Positions 55,621 through 62,935 of a stretch of 64,000 bases of DNA are shown in pieces. Where the stretch lies: contig JAFTQM010000092.1 of NCBI GenBank assembly GCA_017462755.1, positions 34,290 to 98,289 of the forward strand, read 5' to 3'. Every line of letters starts with the position of its first letter. Position 1 is the stretch's first letter. The DNA comes from Lachnospiraceae bacterium. GTDB taxonomy: Bacteria > Bacillota > Clostridia > Lachnospirales > Lachnospiraceae. The translations under genes and the position numbers were made by a program. The notes under the pieces are model-generated. The model ran no database searches. It saw only the letters and a list, made by a program, of their open reading frames with translations, and had not been told where the DNA came from.

Positions 55621-55667
55621 CATTCTACTTTTGTAGATTTTCTTGCTTTTCATTCTACTTTTGTAGA
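55621..55667. promoter_or_regulatory. Two 17-bp direct repeats with palindromic core upstream of murA
   Basis: CATTCTACTTTTGTAGA occurs twice without change (55621-55637 and 55651-55667), 30 bp apart. Each contains TCTAC-N4-GTAGA, a dyad. The first ends 8 bases from the murA -35 and the second overlaps the aroK stop codon. The three-turn spacing suggests a regulator binding one face of the DNA. The dyad is of the kind seen for small winged-helix repressors, but no regulator can be assigned. Confidence 0.6.
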
Positions 55668-56161
55668 CAATCTTTCATGGTCAATGCCAGACTTTCTATC
55701 GTTGTATGCTCCGCATTGACAATAATATCCGCATATTTCTCATATAACGGACAACGCTCCTGATACAACTCTTCCAAGCTCTGGTCTTCCTTCAATACCA
55801 CGCCGCGCTGCTTAATATTTCCCAAACGGTGACAAATCTCTTCATAGCTCAGCTGAATATATACCACCGTTCCAATACTCTTTAAATGCTCCATGGCTTC
55901 TTCGCCGTAAATCACGCTTCCGCCTGTTGCAATCACTGTATTGTTTGCCTGAATACCTGCATTAATCCGGTTTTCCACCGCAATAAAGCCTTCCAAGCCT
56001 TCCTGCGCAATAATTTCCCGCAACAATCTGCCCTCAGTCTCCTGAATCAGCAAATCCGAATCCAAAAAGCGGTATCCGAGTACCTTGGCCAATACAACGC
56101 CTGCCGTACTCTTGCCTGCTCCCGGCATTCCAATCAATATGACGTTATTTCCTTTTTCCAT
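55655..56161 (-). CDS. aroK: Shikimate kinase
   Basis: A 168-residue kinase that phosphorylates shikimate in aromatic amino acid synthesis. The P-loop is GMPGAGKST (residues 11-19), the shikimate-contact Asp is in FLDSDLLIQ, and ATGGSVIY gives the GG[GS] motif. The lid region has RGVVLKED. The start at 56161 overlaps the upstream flavin reductase by 17 bases; the 41 residues of the longer frame do not resemble the family. Probably co-transcribed with the reductase. Confidence 0.93.
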   Translation of the reverse strand: MEKGNNVILIGMPGAGKSTAGVVLAKVLGYRFLDSDLLIQETEGRLLREIIAQEGLEGFIAVENRINAGIQANNTVIATGGSVIYGEEAMEHLKSIGTVVYIQLSYEEICHRLGNIKQRGVVLKEDQSLEELYQERCPLYEKYADIIVNAEHTTIESLALTMKDCLQK

Positions 56162-56729
56162 TTTTCTTTTGTTCCTTTCGCACGGAATACCCAAACGTGC
56201 CCAAAAGCTCGCCCAGTCCATAATATTCTCCGTGAGAATATACCACCGGCTCTGCCTTTGCCAGCTCAAATTTTCCCTTTTCATTCATATATTCTTTATT
56301 CACCTGCACTCCCACTACCTCTGCCAAAAACAAATCGTGAGAGCCCAGACGCAAAATATCCTTTACCTTACACTCCAGATTGACCGGAGATTCTCCAATC
56401 AGCGGAGCCTGCACATGCGCTGCCGGCACTGCAGTCAGCCCGGTATCCAAAAACTTATCCGTATCCCTGCCGGATTTTACGCCGCAATAATCACACGCCT
56501 TTACTAACTCCTTGGTCGTAAGATTTACCACAAACTCACCGGTTCGTTCTATCATCCCATGAGAATAGCGCTCCGGACGCACAGAAATAGAAAGCATCGG
56601 AGGGTTTGTACATATTGTACCTGCCCATGCTACCGTCACGATATTGTCTTTTCCGTTTTCCTGACAGGTTACCATAACCACAGGCAGCGGATAAAGCATA
56701 TTTCCCGGTTTCCACAATTCCTTTTCCAT
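56145..56729 (-). CDS. Flavin reductase-like FMN-binding protein
   Basis: A 194-residue flavin reductase domain protein. PLPVVMVTCQENGKDNIVT and CTNPPMLSISVRPERYS are the typical FMN-binding strands. FVVNLTTKELVKACDYCG and FLAEVVGVQV follow the family pattern. Such proteins use NAD(P)H to reduce flavin, or act as small FMN enzymes; the true electron partner is unknown. GGAGG stands ten bases before the ATG. Its 3' end overlaps aroK. Confidence 0.9.
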   Translation of the reverse strand: MEKELWKPGNMLYPLPVVMVTCQENGKDNIVTVAWAGTICTNPPMLSISVRPERYSHGMIERTGEFVVNLTTKELVKACDYCGVKSGRDTDKFLDTGLTAVPAAHVQAPLIGESPVNLECKVKDILRLGSHDLFLAEVVGVQVNKEYMNEKGKFELAKAEPVVYSHGEYYGLGELLGTFGYSVRKEQKKNGKRK

Positions 56730-56831
56730 CTCTGCATTTCCTCCATTATTTTAAGCCGAGTGCCATTGTAGCACGATTTTCTCAAGAATGCCAGTGTTTT
56801 TAAAATAAAACTGTTAAATTTTTTCGTTTTG

Positions 56832-56840
56832 TGTTATACT
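56832..56840 (+). promoter_or_regulatory. Extended -10 promoter
   Basis: TGT-TATACT (56832-56840) is an extended -10 about 45 bases before the small Ig-like gene. The -35 region is poor. Confidence 0.5.
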
Positions 56841-56885
56841 CTTCTTATCAGATTATGTCAAAACAGAAAGAAGGCTGTGTAAATT

Positions 56886-57224
56886 ATGGCAAACTATGTC
56901 GAAATCGAAGGAGTTACCGGTGGTGCCGAGGACCTTGTAAAACAGAACATGAAATTCCGTACCGGAAAGTTTGTCTGGCGGGTTTCTTTTACTGCGCCAC
57001 TCAATCCGGCTTCTGTAAACAATATGAATCTCTATGTTACCACCATGGACGACAAACCACTCAAAACGGCAATCCGCTACGACACCTTGGAAAATTATAT
57101 CGAAATCGAACCTTTAGAAGCGTATGCCCAAAACGAATCTTATCTTTTGACCATTACCAAAAACGTCGAGTCCAGAGGCGGCCAAAAGCTCAAAAACGAA
57201 ATCAAGCTAAAGTTCCGTATCTAA
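56886..57224 (+). CDS. Small SbsA-Ig-like (Big_5-type) protein
   Basis: A 112-residue single-domain protein. The pattern WRVSFTAPLNPASVNNMNLYV, then YIEIEPLEAYAQNESYLLTI and GGQKLKNEIKLKF, fits the Ig-like fold of the SbsA/Big_5 type, usually found as a repeat in surface proteins. Here it stands alone without a signal peptide, which is odd; it may be cytoplasmic. A GAAGG site lies about 13 bases before the ATG. It has its own promoter and terminator. Function unknown. Confidence 0.7.
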   Translation: MANYVEIEGVTGGAEDLVKQNMKFRTGKFVWRVSFTAPLNPASVNNMNLYVTTMDDKPLKTAIRYDTLENYIEIEPLEAYAQNESYLLTITKNVESRGGQKLKNEIKLKFRI

Positions 57225-57235
57225 TACGGCTGTCC

Positions 57236-57264
57236 GAGAGTTCCCAATATGGGAACTCTCTTAT
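57236..57264. terminator. Intrinsic terminator
   Basis: A perfect 10-bp stem (GAGAGTTCCC with GGGAACTCTC) and a 5-base loop are followed by a T-rich tail. It lies between convergent genes. Confidence 0.92.
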
Positions 57265-57318
57265 TTTTTATTAGACACATCAATACATCTCGTTTGCAAA
57301 GCAAACAATCCTCTTTTC

Positions 57319-59553
57319 TTATAAATCTTCCATACGAATCATCATCAAATCCGCTTCTGCAAAACGTCCCTCTGCCGCGTACTGCTTTAACTCCTCTGCC
57401 ATACGCGCTTCTGCCTTGTTGATGATTGCCTTCGCATAGGACAATACCTCGCCATACGCTGCCACACCGGAGGTCTGCGCCAATTCACGCACCCATTCTC
57501 TCAAGCGCGCCGCAACTCTCTTTTCAATACGGTACTCTGCTGCAACAAACTGTGCCAGCATATGCAGATACAAATCCTCCGCACTCCATTTTGGCAGATG
57601 TATCAGATTATCGTATTCCTTTGCCAGCGCAGTCTGGTTCAAAAGCAGCTGTTCCATCCGGTCCTGTGTATCCTCAAGTATAACTGCCGTTGCTCCCGCA
57701 AATTCCTTTTTCATCGCCAAAAGCTCCTGTACACGCTCGGTACTCATTCTGCCCGCTTTTTCAATAATCATTGTTGTATTAATCAGCTGTGCCTTCTTCT
57801 CCTGTAAGGAAATCCGATTCAGCTTCTCTGCCTGAATGATGGCTACTCTTGGCGATGATAACGCACCAAGTGCCTGTATCATCTTCGCGATTGATTTTGC
57901 CAGCGCGGTCTTGCCGCTCTTTTCCTCACCCGTAATCAACAACGAAACATTTTTGTTGTTCAAATCAAATATCTGCTCCAGACTATGTATCAGCTGCTTG
58001 CGCACCTTGACATTTGCCAAAAAGCCACCAAAAAAGTGATTTAACGAAAGCCGTCTCTCCTGCAGCAAACGTGCCAATACTGTCTCTTCCTCCGGAAAAT
58101 ATTGCAGCACTACCTCTTCCGGATACTCATATTCTGCCTCACCGTCCTCGATATCTGCAATCATCTCTGCCGTTTCCGGTTCGGAAGGCTCCTCCGCCTC
58201 AGACTCGATAACCGTAGGCTCTGCTTCGGCTGCCACCGGTTCCGGTGCCACTTCCTCCGGTTCAGTTTCGACTTCAGGCTCTGCTACAGGCTCCTCAGCC
58301 ACTTTCGTCGGCTCAGCTACTACTTCCGGTTCAGTTACAGGCTCCTGCTCAGCTATCATAGTTTCCATTTCCGGTAAGTTCTCAGCTTCTGCCTCAGACT
58401 CAATAACCGCAGACTCTACTTCGGCTGCCACCGGTTCCGGTGCCACTTCCTCCGGTTCAGTTTCGACTTCAGGCTCTGCTTCCGGCAGCTTCACTCTCTG
58501 CTGCGGCAGCATTTCTTCCTCTATCACATAGACCTGCTCCGCTTCCTCCGGCTCCTCTGCCGCAGTTTCCTCACCCCATCCTTCCGTCTGTTCCTCGAAG
58601 AATTCCTCTGTAATTTCTTTCTCCGGTTCTTCCTCAGCGCGTTCTACCACAAACTCACGGTCCTCGCCCAGTGCCATACGAATCTGCTGGGCTACCTGCA
58701 TTCCCTGTAGCAAATCCATCGTGTTTTGCAGCTCTACTACTTCCTCGCTTACCTTGCCGAATTCCTTCGTCTTCCAGACAATATCCTTGCCCTCTTCCTC
58801 ATACACCGGCTTACCATAACGCTCATTGCGGTACTCCTCTTCCGTATAGCCGTTCTGCGCACCTGCCTCCGTCGTGGTTTCCTCGATAAAATTCTGCACC
58901 TCTTCCGCGCTTCTGCCCGCGGTTACGAGTCGGCGCACCTCCTGCGCCAGTGCCTCCTCTTTCTCGGACAGATTTGCCGACTGACCTGCCAGGTAGTATG
59001 CACGCAATGCACGCGCGCGCTCCACAAACACACCGCTGCCAAACCACAGAATAATGTCGTTGCACTCTGCTACGCACTTCTCCTGCTGTCCGCTTTTGTG
59101 GTAAAGCTTGGCGAGCTCATATGCCCAGTCCTCCATGTAGTTTTCGTCCTTCAATAACTCCAAATCGAAAATCAGGACATCCAAATCCTCGCCGCGCAAT
59201 TTATCAATCCGATAGCGGAAGATATGACGATAAAAATCCTGCGGCGCCATCTCGATAAAATCACGCAAATAAGTCTCTGCCATATCTGCCATCGAAAGCT
59301 TCAGACAAAGATTAATCAGATTAATCAAAATTCTTCTGGTTTGCGTCCTTTGGTATATCTGTTCAAAATACAAAAGTGCAGTCTCAAAATCACTGTTTCG
59401 ATAATATGCCTCTGCCAGCACACTAAGGTCTGCCGCACTTTTTAGCTTAGTCGTATCTATGGTCTTTGCCAGCTCCAGCGCGGCTTCATACTCTCCGCCC
59501 TCGATGGCACGACGTATTTTTTCTATTTTCACAGCAATACTGTTTTTTTCCAT
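57319..59553 (-). CDS. TPR protein with long acidic repeat region and P-loop C-terminal domain
   Basis: A 744-residue cytoplasmic protein of unknown function. TPR-like helices fill residues 1-200 (YEAALELAKTID, YYRNSDFETALLYFEQIYQ). A highly acidic Glu/Pro/Val/Ala region (about 310-510) is disordered and contains a duplicated 30-residue unit. The C-terminal part (about 520-744) has a Walker A, LLITGEEKSGKTALAKSI, in an AAA-like context; a convincing Walker B Asp is not seen (TTMIIEKAGR). It may be a scaffold that senses ATP. It follows the ABC ATPase by 49 bases and may share its operon. Confidence 0.75.
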   Translation of the reverse strand: MEKNSIAVKIEKIRRAIEGGEYEAALELAKTIDTTKLKSAADLSVLAEAYYRNSDFETALLYFEQIYQRTQTRRILINLINLCLKLSMADMAETYLRDFIEMAPQDFYRHIFRYRIDKLRGEDLDVLIFDLELLKDENYMEDWAYELAKLYHKSGQQEKCVAECNDIILWFGSGVFVERARALRAYYLAGQSANLSEKEEALAQEVRRLVTAGRSAEEVQNFIEETTTEAGAQNGYTEEEYRNERYGKPVYEEEGKDIVWKTKEFGKVSEEVVELQNTMDLLQGMQVAQQIRMALGEDREFVVERAEEEPEKEITEEFFEEQTEGWGEETAAEEPEEAEQVYVIEEEMLPQQRVKLPEAEPEVETEPEEVAPEPVAAEVESAVIESEAEAENLPEMETMIAEQEPVTEPEVVAEPTKVAEEPVAEPEVETEPEEVAPEPVAAEAEPTVIESEAEEPSEPETAEMIADIEDGEAEYEYPEEVVLQYFPEEETVLARLLQERRLSLNHFFGGFLANVKVRKQLIHSLEQIFDLNNKNVSLLITGEEKSGKTALAKSIAKMIQALGALSSPRVAIIQAEKLNRISLQEKKAQLINTTMIIEKAGRMSTERVQELLAMKKEFAGATAVILEDTQDRMEQLLLNQTALAKEYDNLIHLPKWSAEDLYLHMLAQFVAAEYRIEKRVAARLREWVRELAQTSGVAAYGEVLSYAKAIINKAEARMAEELKQYAAEGRFAEADLMMIRMEDL
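58196..58480 (-). repeat. Two 90-bp direct repeats, 195 bp apart, inside the acidic region
   Basis: Copies at 58196-58285 and 58391-58480 are nearly identical, with a long unbroken identical stretch in their second two thirds. The offset is 65 codons, so the frame is kept. Both encode the unit with EVETEPEEVAPEPVAAE. A recent internal duplication is likely. Confidence 0.85.
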
Positions 59554-59602
59554 GTTATCACTTGCCTTTCCCCTGCTTTTGTGCTATCCGGTCACTCACG
59601 AT

Positions 59603-60352
59603 TCACGCAAGCGCCTCCTTCATCAGCAGCTCCTCATACAGCTCTTCCAAAGAAAAGGTACGATTCTGATACTGCAGCCCGTCTCCGATGCTTCCCTTGT
59701 AAATCGCCTTTCCCTGATTCATAATGCAAACCGTATCGCACAGCTCCTCTACCTCTTCCATGTAGTGTCCTACATAAATTACGGCAACTCCCTGCTCTGC
59801 GAGCCCTTTTATCGCTGTCAGAATCAATCTTCTGGACTGTATATCAATTCCCGCCGTCGGCTCGTCCAATATCAAAAGCTCCGGCTCAGCTAACAGCGCC
59901 ACACCGATATTCAGACGTCGCTTCATACCTCCGGAATATTCCTGTACCTTCTTTTGCAGCATCGGTTCCGTAAATCCAATCAGCTCCGCAACCTTCTGCA
60001 TCCGCGCTTTCAGGTCGCAGGCAGGTACATGCCCTGCCCGTCCCCAAAACATTAAATTATCATAACCGCTCAACGATTCATACAGTGCAATTTCCTGCGG
60101 CACATAGCCGATTTTGGAACGCAGCTTCTTCGGATGATGCACCAAATCCTCACCCTGAAACAAAATCTCTCCTGTATCCGGCTTCATCAGCGTTGCCAGC
60201 ATGGATACCGTTGTCGATTTTCCTGCGCCATTGGTTCCAATCAATCCCAAAATCTCTCCCTTATGAAGTGTAAAGGACAATCCATCCACCGCTGCTATAT
60301 TTTTCTGATAGGATTTGACTAAATCCCTTACCTCCAAACAGATTTCGCTCAT
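59603..60352 (-). CDS. ABC transporter ATP-binding protein, export type
   Basis: A 249-residue ATPase subunit. Walker A GTNGAGKST (about 38-46), Q-loop VPQEI, signature YSGGMKRR, Walker B LLILDEPTAGID, and a switch His in VGHYMEE are all present. The sequence type matches multidrug or CcmA-like exporters, not sugar importers. No membrane subunit is next to it, so its partner is elsewhere or missing. It starts 33 bases after the SMC-like gene and precedes the TPR/P-loop gene. It is not a natural partner for the sugar permeases of this window. Confidence 0.92.
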   Translation of the reverse strand: MSEICLEVRDLVKSYQKNIAAVDGLSFTLHKGEILGLIGTNGAGKSTTVSMLATLMKPDTGEILFQGEDLVHHPKKLRSKIGYVPQEIALYESLSGYDNLMFWGRAGHVPACDLKARMQKVAELIGFTEPMLQKKVQEYSGGMKRRLNIGVALLAEPELLILDEPTAGIDIQSRRLILTAIKGLAEQGVAVIYVGHYMEEVEELCDTVCIMNQGKAIYKGSIGDGLQYQNRTFSLEELYEELLMKEALA

Positions 60353-60385
60353 AATCTTCCCCTGTCTTTCATTCTAATACATTTT

Positions 60386-62911
60386 TTACAGGAAATCAAA
60401 GCTTTCCTGCTCATACTGCAATGGAATATATTCCATCGCATCCGTCTCTACGCTGCTGCGGTAATCCACGACTACCGTCTGCTGCTTTCCGTCCACCAAC
60501 TTCTGTCCCAATATATAGTTGACATCAAAGCGTCCGGTAATCGCCGGAGTCGTACCACGCGCCGGTACAATCAGCTGTACATGATTGGTCCGAAGCAGCT
60601 CAAATATCGGCTCCCAAATATAAATATCCTTTGCCGCACCAAACGGATTGTCAATAAATATTACCTTGCCAAGCATGGTATTGTCGTTCTTACCGGAATT
60701 GATGCTGGTAATGTAATTGATAATCGCAATCAGGAACTGAATATAAATTCCCTGCGACTGTCCGGTACTGCCGACTGCCTCCTCATAGCGCAAATGTCTG
60801 CTCTGCTCCTTGATGCGCTCACGCTTGTACAGGCTCAGCCGAATCGCGTTCATATCCGATACGATAACAGAAAACAGCTTCTTAAAGGACAACGCATTAC
60901 GGATGTACTTTAAGCGCTCACTCTGCTCCCTAAATTCGTCCACGCTCGCTACAATCTCATCAATATAGCCGGACATCCGCTCCTTGAAGAATTCCTCCTT
61001 CACATACGGAATCTGCAATGCAATCATCGAAATCTGCTCATCGTCCAGCGTAATCCGTGACAGCTTGGACAGTCGGTCTAACTCTGTCTTGATATTGATA
61101 CAACGCTGCAGACATTGATTCTCGAAATTGTCCTTGAGATTTACGATATCCTCCAGTCCGCTCTCAACGCGGCTCTTTTCCAGTCCCAGCAAATCTCTGA
61201 CCTCGAGCAGATTTTTGACCATCTGTACCGTCTCTGCCTCATCAAGCGGCAGGGAAATGCTCTCCTGCATCTCCTGCGCCAACGGCTCCGCATCCAGAAG
61301 CTTTAACGTATCAATCACCTTCTGGCGATTCTTCGCAAACTCTTCCTTGCGCTTTTCGAATTCCCTGCAATTTTTCTCGTACTCTGACTCCGCACGATAA
61401 AAGTGATTTTTCAGCTCTGCTGCCGAACACGCTTCCATGCCCGGCTCCGTCGTCGTCTGTAACGTCAGACGGTCCGTCCTTGCCATGCGCTCCATGTCCT
61501 TTTTCATATCCGCAAACAGAACCGCCTCGCTGCGCAATTCTCTCTGACTCTTTTTCAACGCATCCGAACGCTTCAGCAAACGTTCGATTTGCGACCGGTT
61601 ATCTTCGATAAATTCCTCTACGCCTTCCTCCGGTACCGTCAATTCCAATGCCGCACCATAGCGCTCCGAAAGCTCTGCCGCCAGCTGACTGGTCTTGCCG
61701 TGCAGACGGTTCCACTCTGCAGTAATGCTCTCCAGCTTCCGCTGCTTCGCTGCCAGCTGCAGCTCTGCCTTGGCATTTTCCTCGCGCATCCGAGCGAGTT
61801 CCTTGTCTGCCGTTGCGTAAAGCTCCTCATTGTCTGCAAATTCCTGCATCAGCGAAACACTGATGCCACGATTGGTAATTGCTTTTAAGCAGCGGTTCAT
61901 CGCCGCTACATACGACTGCAGCAAACGCTTCTTATCATCCGTCTGGGAATGCTCCTTTTCGTATGCCAGACGCTTGCCATTCAGCTCTGCCTCCAGCTCT
62001 TCTCCGGTCAGCGTACAAGGCTCATATTCGCCCGGCTCTGCATACGCTGCGTACTTTTCGGTCCAGTCCGCATTCATACGCTCCATCTGCGCCGTCAGCG
62101 TATTTCTTCTCGCCGTAACCTCCTCTGCCTCCTGCTCCATCGCCTGAAGCTGATGCAAGGCTTCTTCCTGCTCAGCATGCTTTTGCGCCTGTCGTTCCTG
62201 TTCCCTCTTCAAAAGCACATCCAGCTCTTCCTGACGCTCGTAATCCTCCGAAAGCTGCGCCAATACCCTGATATCCTCCGCAAGTACTGCCTGCTGCTTT
62301 TGCAGATGCTCCTCCTGACACTTTACCTCCGCAAGCTCCTCTCTGAGTCTGCTCTGTTCACTGCGAAGCTGCTCCTCACGTTCAGTAAGCTCTGCCAGCT
62401 CCTTCTCACGCTCCTGCTGCAGTCTGCGATTTTCCTGATACTTTAATTCGTATCCGTAAAGAAATTCATTGACAAACTGCTCATCCTCTTCGTAGGTTGC
62501 CAGCTGATCCTGCTGTCTGCGTTCTTTATAATTGATTTCAGAAAGCTGCGCCGTTACCTTTGCCTGCTCCTTTTCCAATACGCCTTCTTCGCAATAAATC
62601 GAAAAATTCTTGGAAATCAAGCTCATATCACCATTGCTCAGCAGTTCTCGTCCGTTGCGCAGCGCAGCCTCTTTAATCAGCGGGAACAGCAGCACACCGT
62701 CCTTTTCTCCCCGTAAACGCTCATCCTGCAGCACTGCGTCCGTAATCGTATCCAGCACAAGCGCATACGGTAAATACGGATAATCCTGCAACAGCTGTTT
62801 TCTCTGCTCCTCGCGCACACTCTGCAAATACTCTCTGCCTGTCTTGACCTGACATTTATGTCTTGTCTTTAAATATTCCTTCCAAGTGTCTGCCTCCGGA
62901 AGCTCCTGCAA
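60386..62911 (-). CDS. SMC-like coiled-coil ATPase, C-terminal part after an in-frame stop
   Basis: An 841-codon frame. Long Glu/Gln/Leu-rich coiled coils (about 110-290 and 390-620) end in an ATPase head half: signature-like STGQSQGIYIQF (about 705-716) and Walker B KVIFIDNPFGAAKD. The C-terminus has QLIVPARGTTPAITGRFD. It is in the same frame as the gene at 62936-64000 and separated from it only by one TAG; the codons between (QEEAWGGFLQELPEA) read as coding. No good start exists: the first in-frame initiator is a TTG. The two frames therefore look like one gene broken by a nonsense mutation, or joined by readthrough or reinitiation. The role may be DNA organisation or defence. Confidence 0.75.
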   Translation of the reverse strand: MQELPEADTWKEYLKTRHKCQVKTGREYLQSVREEQRKQLLQDYPYLPYALVLDTITDAVLQDERLRGEKDGVLLFPLIKEAALRNGRELLSNGDMSLISKNFSIYCEEGVLEKEQAKVTAQLSEINYKERRQQDQLATYEEDEQFVNEFLYGYELKYQENRRLQQEREKELAELTEREEQLRSEQSRLREELAEVKCQEEHLQKQQAVLAEDIRVLAQLSEDYERQEELDVLLKREQERQAQKHAEQEEALHQLQAMEQEAEEVTARRNTLTAQMERMNADWTEKYAAYAEPGEYEPCTLTGEELEAELNGKRLAYEKEHSQTDDKKRLLQSYVAAMNRCLKAITNRGISVSLMQEFADNEELYATADKELARMREENAKAELQLAAKQRKLESITAEWNRLHGKTSQLAAELSERYGAALELTVPEEGVEEFIEDNRSQIERLLKRSDALKKSQRELRSEAVLFADMKKDMERMARTDRLTLQTTTEPGMEACSAAELKNHFYRAESEYEKNCREFEKRKEEFAKNRQKVIDTLKLLDAEPLAQEMQESISLPLDEAETVQMVKNLLEVRDLLGLEKSRVESGLEDIVNLKDNFENQCLQRCINIKTELDRLSKLSRITLDDEQISMIALQIPYVKEEFFKERMSGYIDEIVASVDEFREQSERLKYIRNALSFKKLFSVIVSDMNAIRLSLYKRERIKEQSRHLRYEEAVGSTGQSQGIYIQFLIAIINYITSINSGKNDNTMLGKVIFIDNPFGAAKDIYIWEPIFELLRTNHVQLIVPARGTTPAITGRFDVNYILGQKLVDGKQQTVVVDYRSSVETDAMEYIPLQYEQESFDFL

Positions 62912-62935
62912 GAATCCGCCCCATGCTTCCTCCTG

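Noticed and set aside
55655-56284. Longer start for shikimate kinase
   Set aside because: The added 41 residues are a shadow of the flavin reductase gene; the family begins near the P-loop.
62832-62900. Start in another frame after AGGAGG, just downstream of the TAG in the SMC-like gene
   Set aside because: That frame ends after 22 codons, so it does not give the downstream part a proper start.
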